Shown here piece by piece: positions 41,726-48,974 of a stretch of 48,974 nt of DNA. Numbering within the stretch: the stretch's first letter is position 1; every line of letters begins with the position of its first letter. Under the pieces are notes generated by a model, which was given only the letters and a program-made list of their open reading frames with translations, had not been told where the DNA came from and did not search any database. The stretch spans positions 1-48,974 of the forward strand of contig PKTA01000171.1 of NCBI GenBank assembly GCA_002869365.1. The letters are read 5' to 3'. The position numbers were made by a program, and so were the translations under genes. The DNA comes from Marinilabiliales bacterium (GTDB taxonomy: Bacteria > Bacteroidota > Bacteroidia > Bacteroidales > F082).

Positions 41726-42493
41726 ATGGACATAATATGGTTTAAGGTATTAAGCGTTGTTTTAATAATTACAGCGGGGATATTGGGAGGCATAATACCT
41801 CTTGGTAAACGAATTACAAGTGGAGGTAACGGACTTACATTTGGAAATGCTTTCGCAGGAGGTGTTTTTCTTGGTGCAGGATTTATGCATATGTTACCCG
41901 ACGCTAATTCAAATTTCGACCTACTGAAACTCAATGCCGATTTTCCTTTTGCTGAAATGATTGCAGGCCTGGGATTCATATTTATTCTCTCTTTGGAAAG
42001 AGTTATAGCCCAAAAGGAAACGGCCGATATTTTGAAGAGTAAAAAGAATGAGTTTCCCTTGATATTATTCCTGGTTCTGGCAATACATAGCATTATTGCC
42101 GGGATGTCGTTGGGTTTGGAATCAACCTTAATTTCAGGCTTGGTTATTTTTATTGCCATAATTGCTCATAAAGGATCTGCATCCTTTGCTTTGGGAGTTA
42201 ACCTGGTCAGCAGTAAGGCCAACAAATCTTTGATTATCAAGACTATAGTATTTTTCTCTATCATGACTCCAATTGGTATTATTATTGGAAGCGTACTAGA
42301 TAGTATTGAAAGTAGCAGAATATCAATTTGGTTTGAAGCTATATTCGACTCACTGGCAGCAGGAACATTCATTTATATCGCCATTCTTGAAATTATTGAT
42401 GATGTTTTTGCCAATGGTAAATTCAGGTATCAAAAGTTTGCATTCCTTTTATTTGGGTTTCTGTTGATGGCGTTTATTGCGGTTTATGCTTAG
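41726..42493 (+). CDS. ZIP-family metal transporter
   Basis: A 255-residue membrane protein with about eight helices. A TTG-initiated extension (41705) is possible, but ATG 41726 gives the natural N-terminal helix. GGVFLGAGFMHMLPDA is the second-helix metal-site region, HSIIAGMSLGLES the fourth-helix motif (HSxxxGxxLG, as in eukaryotic ZIP/IRT proteins) and AHKGSASFALGVNL the fifth. EIIDDVFA lies near the end. It should import zinc, iron or another divalent metal. It is divergent from the DUF5606-pyrKD operon. No regulatory metal-box was identified. Confidence 0.88.
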   Translation: MDIIWFKVLSVVLIITAGILGGIIPLGKRITSGGNGLTFGNAFAGGVFLGAGFMHMLPDANSNFDLLKLNADFPFAEMIAGLGFIFILSLERVIAQKETADILKSKKNEFPLILFLVLAIHSIIAGMSLGLESTLISGLVIFIAIIAHKGSASFALGVNLVSSKANKSLIIKTIVFFSIMTPIGIIIGSVLDSIESSRISIWFEAIFDSLAAGTFIYIAILEIIDDVFANGKFRYQKFAFLLFGFLLMAFIAVYA

Positions 42494-42535
42494 CAAGGAT
42501 AAAGGCTAAAGTGAATAAGTTATGAATTTTGAAGC

Positions 42536-42604
42536 ATGAGTTATTACTCATCAATCTAGGTTCTGCGCAACACATTCATCATTCATAACTCATAACTCAT
42601 AACT
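42536..42604. repeat. Palindrome and 7-nt tandem repeat (CATAACT)x3
   Basis: ATGAGT (42536-42541) and ACTCAT (42546-42551) form a perfect hairpin around TATT. Three exact CATAACT units follow at 42584, 42591 and 42598, and their reverse complement words (AGTTATG) occur near 42518. The layout recalls the 39037 repeat and sits in the 163-nt gap after the ZIP gene. Confidence 0.8.
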
Positions 42605-42622
42605 ATTTTTAATAATTATTCT

Positions 42623-42630
42623 TAGTTTTG
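42623..42630 (+). promoter_or_regulatory. -7 element for TPR lipoprotein
   Basis: TAGTTTTG matches TAnnTTTG, 26 nt before the ATG at 42657. It follows directly after the CATAACT repeat, so the repeat occupies the upstream promoter region. Confidence 0.5.
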
Positions 42631-42656
42631 CCGGCTAATACAAAATCAAATTTTAG

Positions 42657-43547
42657 ATGAAGAAATTTCTTATTGGTAGTTTAGTAATATTATTATTCAT
42701 TGCCATTTCATGCGATAGCGGAAAAAAGTTGGCGCAAACCAGGCAAACAGCGCAGACAGCCTTTAATTCAGGCGATTATACTAAAGCGCTTAGTTTGTGG
42801 GAAGGAATAATAAATAACTATGAGCAAAAGGGAAACGAAAAGGAATGTCCTGTTTATACCGAGGCGGGAATTGCTGCGATGAAATTAAATAAAGATGAAA
42901 AGGCAGAAAAATACTTGAAACTGGCTACCTATGGAAATATGAGTACGGAAAAAACATATTTGGCTCTGTCAAAATTATATAGGCAAAAAGATAATCTATC
43001 GCTGGAACTCGAAAACCTGGAAATTTACGTTAATAAGTATCCCTCAGGCCCCGATATTGATTACGTAAACCTCAGACTTTTTAAACTTTATACAGAAATA
43101 GATTTATACGATAAAGCATTAATTTATTGGGAGAAACTGAGTCCTGAAACACAGTCACAATTAGAATCATTGCAAAACATCTTAATTGTTTATGACGAAC
43201 TGGATATGGCAGAAGAAGCCGTGGCCACTGCAAAATCCATATTTACAAAAGACAATGAAAATATTGCAGCTTATAAATGGATGGCTAATCATTATTTCTG
43301 GAAGGCCGAGGAACGCTACCAAAAGGAGATGAATATATACATGGAAAATAAAACCCGTAAGCAGTATTCACATCTTTTGAGAGTTATTGATGAGGTAACA
43401 GTTGATTACAAGAAAGCATTAAAATATGCTAAAAAGCTTTATAAATTAGAGCCTGTTCCGGAAAATGCAACTCTGCTGGGAAATACTTACGACAGGCTAA
43501 ACTATAAAAAGGAAGCAGAATATTATCAAAACTTAGGTAAAAAATAA
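42657..43547 (+). CDS. TPR-repeat lipoprotein
   Basis: A 296-residue protein with a lipoprotein signal (MKKFLIGSLVILLFIAISC, Cys19). Paired helices follow, as in tetratricopeptide repeats: AQTAFNSGDYTKALSLWEGI, AAMKLNKDEKAEKYLKLAT, LSKLYRQKDNLSLELENLEI, DLYDKALIYWEKL, AATLLGNTYDRLNYKKEAEYY-like at the end. Such proteins often scaffold envelope assemblies. Its stop is 4 nt from the convergent rhomboid stop. No exact family or partner is recognised. Confidence 0.83.
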   Translation: MKKFLIGSLVILLFIAISCDSGKKLAQTRQTAQTAFNSGDYTKALSLWEGIINNYEQKGNEKECPVYTEAGIAAMKLNKDEKAEKYLKLATYGNMSTEKTYLALSKLYRQKDNLSLELENLEIYVNKYPSGPDIDYVNLRLFKLYTEIDLYDKALIYWEKLSPETQSQLESLQNILIVYDELDMAEEAVATAKSIFTKDNENIAAYKWMANHYFWKAEERYQKEMNIYMENKTRKQYSHLLRVIDEVTVDYKKALKYAKKLYKLEPVPENATLLGNTYDRLNYKKEAEYYQNLGKK

Positions 43548-43551
43548 TTGC

Positions 43552-44214
43552 CTAACTTACATTGGCATTCGACTTATTCCAATAGGCATCGTCCTCATCT
43601 TCATCGTCCTCCTCTTCTTCGAATTCCCATGAATATCTTTTTGGTCGTGGTCCTGACTTACGGAAATATATAGCCATAATTATTCCACCCACAAGTCCGC
43701 CGAGGTGGCCTTCCCAGGAAATATTCTTCTCAGGATAGAAATCTGGTATTACACCCCAGATCAAACTTCCGTATAAAAAAGCCACTATTAATGAAAGTGC
43801 TGCCAAACGATTATCCTTTCGGATAACACCCGAAAGAAATAAAAAAGAAGATAGTCCGTAAATTACACCGCTGGCACCAATGTGCCACGATTCGCGGCCA
43901 CCAAACCATGTCCATAATCCCGACAAAAACCAAATTCCTATTAGCACTCTAATGGAAATCCCTCTGTAAAAATAAAATAATGCAGTTCCTAAAACTAAAA
44001 AGGGTACAGTATTGGCAAAAATATGGCTATAGCTACCGTGGACAAAAGGCATGAAGAATATTCCCGGTAAGCCCTCCAACGACAATGGATGAACTCCAAG
44101 AAAACCCAAATCAATATCAAATAAACTTTCTACAATCCTGATTATCCACATGATTACCACTAAAATAAGTGGCAGATACAATGCATTTAAAAACTTCTTT
44201 TTTTCTTCGTTCAT
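43552..44214 (-). CDS. Rhomboid-family intramembrane serine protease
   Basis: A 220-residue six-helix protein. PFVHGSYSHIFANTVPFL holds the H59, H64 and N68 oxyanion/helix-2 motif. HIGASGVIYGL has the catalytic Ser115 in GxSG, and WEGHLGGLVGG has the catalytic His170. It cleaves membrane proteins within or near the bilayer; substrate unknown. After the last helix comes a strongly acidic cytoplasmic tail (FEEEEDDEDEDDAYW). The full catalytic dyad indicates an active protease. Confidence 0.95.
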   Translation of the reverse strand: MNEEKKKFLNALYLPLILVVIMWIIRIVESLFDIDLGFLGVHPLSLEGLPGIFFMPFVHGSYSHIFANTVPFLVLGTALFYFYRGISIRVLIGIWFLSGLWTWFGGRESWHIGASGVIYGLSSFLFLSGVIRKDNRLAALSLIVAFLYGSLIWGVIPDFYPEKNISWEGHLGGLVGGIIMAIYFRKSGPRPKRYSWEFEEEEDDEDEDDAYWNKSNANVS

Positions 44215-44387
44215 TAAATTATTTTTCGATAATCAGAATTGCCAAAAAGCATGCCTTTTATATTTTTTGCGCAATTTACATAATTTGAGAGGAAATAAAT
44301 TAATTTTGAAATCAAATATAACATAAGTATCAAAGTAAAGAAAAAGTTTGTAACCAACTTATTTACAGAAATATAAAAATTTCTATC

Positions 44388-45356
44388 ATGAAATATATAA
44401 TACTTTCAATTGCTTTTTTGTCAACATTGAACTTTTACGGACAAAATGACAATTTAAGTTTAAAACTAATAAATCAAAAGCATTTGATGAATTTGCCTTC
44501 CGCCTCGGGTGTGGAAATAATTGAAAACAATATTTACGTCATTGGAGATGACTCACCATACCTTTATAAGTTAAACTACGATTTCAATATTCTTGAAAAA
44601 TATCCGCTGACCGGCAACGACTCAACGGTAAATAACAGAGTTCCAAAGGAAATAAAAGCCGATTTCGAATCGATGGCTACATATAAATCCAAAGATGGAA
44701 GCATTATGCTTGCAGTTCTTTCTTCAGGTTCGCAGGAGTTGACTCGTGACACTCTTCATATCTTCGCTTTAAGCGAGAAAAAACTTATTGCTTCGAAAAA
44801 TGTAAGGCCTCTTTTTGAATTGATTAGGGAAAAAGCAGGATTCACAAAAGAGGATGAAATAAACATAGAAGCAATGGCAATTGGACAGCACAAAGTATAT
44901 TTAATGCAGAGAGGAAATAATAATTTGAATATTCTTGTGGAAATTAACAGAAGAGAATTTTTTAAATATATTTTCAATGAAGGAATTAGTTTACCTGAAA
45001 TAAATGTAAAATCATTTTCGTTACCTGAATTTGAAAATACAATAAGTGGTTTTTCAGGCGCCTGCATGCTGGAGGATGAAAGTGGAATATTGTTCACCGC
45101 TTCCCTCGAAAAGAGTGAAAATGCCTATGAAGATGGCGAAATTCTAGGAAGTTATGTGGGATTAATGAAATTTATGGGTGTTTCAAATCCACAAATTAAA
45201 ACAAATATGCTTAAACATGAAGGGCAAAATGTAAAAACAAAACTTGAAGGTATTTGCATAAAATCCATTAGCGAAAAAACTTATCAATTAGTTGCTGTTA
45301 GCGATATGGACGACGGCACTTCCAAAATTTATAATCTGAGTTTGACAATAAAATAA
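44388..45356 (+). CDS. Secreted propeller-like protein (DUF6929-type)
   Basis: A 322-residue protein with a signal peptide (MKYIILSIAFLSTLNFYGQ). The mature part looks like a beta-propeller of about six blades: LPSASGVEIIENNIYVIGDDSPYLYKL is the conserved opening, then DFESMATYKSKDGSIMLAVLSSGS, INIEAMAIGQHKVYLMQRGN, SGACMLEDESGILFTAS and KLEGICIKSISEKTYQLVAVSD. I think it belongs to DUF6929, but from memory only. No catalytic site is identified. It stands alone between the rhomboid and TonB-receptor genes. Confidence 0.7.
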   Translation: MKYIILSIAFLSTLNFYGQNDNLSLKLINQKHLMNLPSASGVEIIENNIYVIGDDSPYLYKLNYDFNILEKYPLTGNDSTVNNRVPKEIKADFESMATYKSKDGSIMLAVLSSGSQELTRDTLHIFALSEKKLIASKNVRPLFELIREKAGFTKEDEINIEAMAIGQHKVYLMQRGNNNLNILVEINRREFFKYIFNEGISLPEINVKSFSLPEFENTISGFSGACMLEDESGILFTASLEKSENAYEDGEILGSYVGLMKFMGVSNPQIKTNMLKHEGQNVKTKLEGICIKSISEKTYQLVAVSDMDDGTSKIYNLSLTIK

Positions 45357-45428
45357 TGCACATAAAATATTTAAAGTTTTTTTAACATATAAAAAACCCT
45401 GATTATCAGTTATCAAAGCATTTTAGGA

Positions 45429-45436
45429 TATTTTTG
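45429..45436 (+). promoter_or_regulatory. -7 element for the TonB-receptor operon
   Basis: TATTTTTG matches TAnnTTTG, 46 nt before the receptor ATG. No clear -33 TTTG is visible. Confidence 0.45.
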
Positions 45437-45482
45437 CCACTCAATTTTGTAACTATTAATAAAGTTATATGTCTCTAATTTC

Positions 45483-47816
45483 ATGCGAAGAATAATATTT
45501 ATACTAATCATATTGCTTACTTGCATCAGGGCCTACCCTATTGAAGATCCCAAAGGGACTTTTAGTTTAAGTGGCTTTATTAAAGATGCTGAAAATGGCG
45601 AGTTATTGCCAGGCGCCACAGTTTATATTGAAGAACTTAAAGCAGGTGCAGCCAGTAATAATTACGGATATTACTCAATAAGTTTAAAACCAGGCACTTA
45701 TCATGTTATTTATTCATTCATAGGATATGCCAGTATCGAGGAAACTGTTGAACTTACCGAAGACAAAACAATTAATATTAATTTACAACCGGGTATTCAA
45801 AGTTTGTCGGAAGTAGAAGTAACTGCTGAGGCAAAAAATGAGAACATCATCAAAACCCAAATGAGTGTTAACAAAATCGATAGCAAAACCATACAGGCTA
45901 TACCTGCCCTTATGGGCGAAGTGGATTTAATAAAAGCATTACAATTATTGCCAGGAGTTAAATTCGCTGCCGAAGGTAGTTCCGGCTTTAGTGTTCGCGG
46001 AGGCAGTCCTGATCAAAACCTGGTTTTACTCGATGAAGCAACGGTTTATAATGCAGGTCACCTTTTGGGGTTTTTCTCAGTTTTTAATAATGATGCCGTA
46101 AAAAGTGTAGAACTTTACAAAGGCGATCTTCCTGCAAAATATGGTGGCCGTATTTCTTCTCTGGTAGATGTAAGAATGAAAGATGGAAACAAAAAAGGAT
46201 TTCATGGCAACGGTGGTATTGGGCTTATTTCCAGTCGACTAACATTAGAAGGACCAATTGTTGAAGATAAAGGATCTTTTATGATTGCAGGAAGGAGATC
46301 TTATGCCGATTTATTTCTACGTCTCTCCAGCGATGATGAAATAAACAGTAACATATTATATTTCTACGACTTAAACGCCAAAGTAAACTATAGCATAAAC
46401 CAAAAAAATCATATTTACCTTTCTGGATATTTTGGGAAAGATGTTTTTAAAAATGGAGTGTTTGGAATGAACTGGGGAAATTCTACAGGAACTGCCAGGT
46501 GGAATCATATATTTAGTGATAAACTATTTTCAAACTTCACTTTTGTTGCAAGTAATTTCAGTTATAATTTAGGAGTTTCAAATGAAAATGGCTTCAACTG
46601 GTTATCACAACTTACCGACTATAATTTAAAGGGCGATTTTAACTGGTTCTTAAATAGCAAGAACACCATAAACTTTGGTTTCTCAAGTATTTATCATGAT
46701 TTTTTTCCCGGGAAAATAGAAGGTACCGGCAGTGAGTCGTTTATAACAGAATACGGTTTACCACATAATTATGCTTTAGAGAGTGGTGTTTATATTAGTA
46801 ATGTTCAGAAAATAGGGCCGCTTTTCAGTTTAAAATACGGACTACGATTATCAATTTTTAATAATGTAGGTCCAAATACGGTTTTCGACTATAATGCTTA
46901 TGGCATGCCAATCGACTCGACAATTTATTCAAAAGGCGATTTTTATAATACTTATGTGGGTCTGGAACCCCGATTGGGTGCCGTTTATCAACTTAACGAA
47001 TCGTCATCAATTAAAGCAAGTTATTCAAGAAATTATCAATATCTGCAGCAGGCACAAAACTCAACTGCAGGCTCACCTCTTAGTATATGGTTTTCATCGA
47101 GTCCTAACATAAAACCACAGTATTCTGATCAGTTTGCCCTGGCATACTTTAGAAATTTCAGTAATAACATATTTGAAGCTTCTGTTGAAGCATATTATAA
47201 AGACATAAAAAACGCCATCGACTTTAGGGATCATGCCGAACTACTTTTAAATAAACATGTTGAAGGAGAGGTTCTTACAGGCACAGCCAATGGTTATGGC
47301 ATTGAATTTCTTCTAAGAAAAAACTCAGGAAAACTAAGCGGATGGATAAGTTATACTTTTTCGAAAACTTACAGGAAAATTGATGGTATTAACAATGGAG
47401 AAACCTATCTTGCTCCATACGACAGACCAAATGATGTGTCAGTGGTTCTGAACTATAATCTGAATGAGCAACTTAGTTTAGGGCTTACCTGGGTTTATTT
47501 AACCGGACAGCCTGTAACTTTTCCTGTGGGAAGATTTGTTTATGGTAACACTGTAGTTCCATACTATTCCAGCAGAAATGAATACCGCATGCCCGACTAT
47601 CACCGTTTGGATTTATCCGTAACCTGGCGCGAGAAAGTTAATCCCGACAAAAAGTGGCACAGCGAGTTAAACTTATCTATCTACAATGCCTACAACCGCA
47701 AAAATGCATGGGTAATTAACTTTCAGTCGGACCCCCAGGACCCGAACATTACTTATGCAGAGATGACTTATCTGTTTGGTATTATTCCATCTTTAACTTA
47801 TAACTTTAAATTCTAA
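45483..47816 (+). CDS. TonB-dependent outer-membrane receptor with carboxypeptidase-like N-domain
   Basis: A 777-residue receptor. The signal peptide (to about RAYP) is followed by a CarboxypepD_reg-like domain (about 27-110: SGFIKDAENGELLPGATVYI, NNYGYYSISLKPG, YSFIGYASIEE). A plug domain (about 120-230) carries GVKFAAEGSSGFSVRGGSPDQNLVLLDEATVYN and the PAKYGGRISSLVDVRMKDG end. The remaining two thirds form the barrel, ending in a Phe (LTYNFKF). It takes up a substrate using TonB energy. It is only 3 nt from a DUF4249 lipoprotein gene, a recurrent Bacteroidota pairing, unlike the SusC/SusD pairs. Substrate unknown. Confidence 0.93.
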   Translation: MRRIIFILIILLTCIRAYPIEDPKGTFSLSGFIKDAENGELLPGATVYIEELKAGAASNNYGYYSISLKPGTYHVIYSFIGYASIEETVELTEDKTININLQPGIQSLSEVEVTAEAKNENIIKTQMSVNKIDSKTIQAIPALMGEVDLIKALQLLPGVKFAAEGSSGFSVRGGSPDQNLVLLDEATVYNAGHLLGFFSVFNNDAVKSVELYKGDLPAKYGGRISSLVDVRMKDGNKKGFHGNGGIGLISSRLTLEGPIVEDKGSFMIAGRRSYADLFLRLSSDDEINSNILYFYDLNAKVNYSINQKNHIYLSGYFGKDVFKNGVFGMNWGNSTGTARWNHIFSDKLFSNFTFVASNFSYNLGVSNENGFNWLSQLTDYNLKGDFNWFLNSKNTINFGFSSIYHDFFPGKIEGTGSESFITEYGLPHNYALESGVYISNVQKIGPLFSLKYGLRLSIFNNVGPNTVFDYNAYGMPIDSTIYSKGDFYNTYVGLEPRLGAVYQLNESSSIKASYSRNYQYLQQAQNSTAGSPLSIWFSSSPNIKPQYSDQFALAYFRNFSNNIFEASVEAYYKDIKNAIDFRDHAELLLNKHVEGEVLTGTANGYGIEFLLRKNSGKLSGWISYTFSKTYRKIDGINNGETYLAPYDRPNDVSVVLNYNLNEQLSLGLTWVYLTGQPVTFPVGRFVYGNTVVPYYSSRNEYRMPDYHRLDLSVTWREKVNPDKKWHSELNLSIYNAYNRKNAWVINFQSDPQDPNITYAEMTYLFGIIPSLTYNFKF

Positions 47817-47819
47817 ACC

Positions 47820-48671
47820 ATGAAGCATCTACTAAATATATCATATATAATTATCCTCACGGTTGTATTTTCATCATGCACCGAAAAAATTGATATCAAC
47901 CTTGACAAGTCTGAATCGGCGCTGGTTGTGGAAGGGGCTGTTTCTGAAATTAACGGACAACAGCGTATTAAACTAAGTAAAACTGCGGAGTATTTTTCTA
48001 ATCAGGCACCAACAGCCGTTAGCAATGCTTTGGTTACTATTGATGATGGCACAGAATCAGTTGCACTATCGGAAAGCGAGTTAAAAAATGGCTATTATTA
48101 TTTTCCCGATGAGTATTCAGGAGTTGTTGGAAAAACTTATACTCTCAATATTAATTTGGAAAATGAAATTGCCGGAAAGAAAGAATATACTGCTCAAACA
48201 ACAATACCTCCTCTGTCAGATGATATCGACTCAATAGCAGTAGAATGGAATTCGAGATTTGAAGCCTGGCTAATTAAGTTTTATGCTACCGACCCGCCAC
48301 GAAAGGATTATTATATGTTTAACGGCATGAAAAACGGCGAGTTAATAACGGATAGTATACAGAATGTAAATATTTCAGACGACAGGCTTTATAATGGAAA
48401 CTATACCTACGGTATTGCCGTAATGTTTTTAGATGGGGACAAACTTGAACCAGGCGATATTTTTACTTTGGTTTTATCTAACATTACCGAAGAATACGCA
48501 AATTTTGTTACTGAAGTTCAAACAGAAATCAGTCCTGGTATACCATTATTTAGTGGTCCACCGGCAAATGTTAGCAGCAATATATCTAATGGTGCACTGG
48601 GATGGTTTACAGCCTACCGATCAGCATTTACTAGCACAGTTGTGGGTGAGCGTATCGATCCGGAGGAGTAA
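47820..48671 (+). CDS. DUF4249 surface lipoprotein, partner of the TonB receptor
   Basis: A 283-residue protein with a lipobox (VVFSSC, Cys about 20). The N-terminal region DINLDKSESALVVEGAVSEINGQQRIKLSKTAEYF, with VSNALVTIDDGTESVAL, is the DUF4249 hallmark. KTYTLNINLENEIAGKKEYTAQTTIPPL follows, and the tail has SNISNGALGWFTAYRSAF. It is expected to lie on the outer surface, capping or feeding the receptor encoded 3 nt upstream. Function by context only. Confidence 0.88.
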   Translation: MKHLLNISYIIILTVVFSSCTEKIDINLDKSESALVVEGAVSEINGQQRIKLSKTAEYFSNQAPTAVSNALVTIDDGTESVALSESELKNGYYYFPDEYSGVVGKTYTLNINLENEIAGKKEYTAQTTIPPLSDDIDSIAVEWNSRFEAWLIKFYATDPPRKDYYMFNGMKNGELITDSIQNVNISDDRLYNGNYTYGIAVMFLDGDKLEPGDIFTLVLSNITEEYANFVTEVQTEISPGIPLFSGPPANVSSNISNGALGWFTAYRSAFTSTVVGERIDPEE

Positions 48672-48849
48672 ATTATATAACATAGTTGAATAATGCACTT
48701 GGCAGAAAAGATATAAACCTATTATGATTGATTCAAATTGGTTACATTAATATTTAGCCTCTACTAAAATATTTCCAGATTCATTATCATTTAGAAATAA
48801 TAAAATCAATGATTTCCAGTTAATTTTATAAAAACAAAAACTTAAAATT

Positions 48850-48974
48850 ATGAAATTACTGAAAATCATTTCTCTCATTATGATACTATCGATTGTACTT
48901 ATAATTGCACATATTGTATACCTCTATACTCTTACTCCCACTGAAAAATTTCCCACAGATATATATCTTACAAG
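48850..48974 (+). CDS. Membrane protein, N-terminus only (cut by window end)
   Basis: From ATG 48850 the frame stays open to the window end (41 codons). It encodes one strong hydrophobic helix (about residues 5-27, IISLIMILSIVLIIAHIVYLY) and then a polar stretch, TLTPTEKFPTDIYL. It could be a signal anchor of a larger protein. No family can be given. The 178-nt gap before it contains nothing I recognise. Confidence 0.55.
   Translation, partial: MKLLKIISLIMILSIVLIIAHIVYLYTLTPTEKFPTDIYLT

Noticed and set aside
41726-42493. Missing metal-site Glu in helix 4 of the ZIP transporter (HSIIAG instead of HSxxEG)
   Set aside because: Plant IRT/ZIP members also carry a hydrophobic residue at this place (HSxxIG), so it is within family variation.

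Overview
The window is an AT-rich bacterial chromosome segment from a member of the Bacteroidota, most likely a Bacteroidales or Marinilabiliales-type anaerobe or facultative anaerobe. The lineage call rests on several things: a SusC-like TonB receptor paired with a DUF4249 lipoprotein, LamG proteins with type IX secretion tails, DUF4834 and DUF5606 family proteins, the gene order rseC-rnfBCDGEA, and -7 promoter elements of the TAnnTTTG type. Shine-Dalgarno sequences are largely absent. No rRNA, tRNA, IS element, phage gene or CRISPR array was seen.

Layout. 1-1439 (minus): a truncated O-unit flippase and a chagasin-like protease-inhibitor lipoprotein. 1558-4276 (plus): a TPR protein, an outer-membrane barrel and a small lipoprotein. 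4368-6189: a LytS/LytTR two-component pair, facing a LysM glucosaminidase. 7358-11332: rsmG, an MFS transporter with PepD dipeptidase, and rpmH. 11676-15793: DUF4834, YfhO and a glycosyltransferase. 15790-21383 (minus): wecB, glycosyltransferase, methyltransferase and flippase, followed by gpsA. 21452-23350: two tandem LamG/T9SS proteins. 23347-25146 (minus): a BrkB-family protein and nadC. 25256-27153: a lipoprotein, an SDR and rseC. 27419-32634: the complete Rnf ion-pumping ferredoxin:NAD+ oxidoreductase. 32714-36703: ftsE, two glycosyltransferases (minus) and murB. 36700-38921 (minus): a superoxide reductase, a membrane-anchored reductive-dehalogenase-like protein and an NTF2-like lipoprotein. 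39037-39300: a repeat-rich spacer. 39426-41586 (minus): DUF5606, pyrK and pyrD. 41726-45356: ZIP transporter, TPR lipoprotein, rhomboid protease and a secreted propeller-like protein. 45483-48974: TonB receptor, DUF4249 lipoprotein and a truncated membrane protein.

How it fits together. The Rnf complex, the corrinoid/Fe-S RdhA-like protein and the superoxide reductase suggest an anaerobic, low-potential electron economy with oxygen defence. Two flippases, five GT-like or epimerase genes, a methyltransferase and YfhO indicate surface polysaccharide or lipid glycosylation. T9SS cargo, TonB/DUF4249 and barrel proteins are typical Bacteroidota surface functions.

Most unusual point. The superoxide reductase at 38505-38870 is preceded in the same frame by a clear twin-arginine signal peptide (from ATG at 38921), interrupted by a single TGA directly abutting the next ATG. 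It is either a one-base lesion or sequencing error, or a termination-reinitiation arrangement giving cytosolic (and perhaps exported) enzyme. Also notable: four convergent gene pairs share stop codons in identical 4-nt overlaps, murB and ftsE look nearly leaderless, and an MFSD1-like transporter sits next to a dipeptidase.
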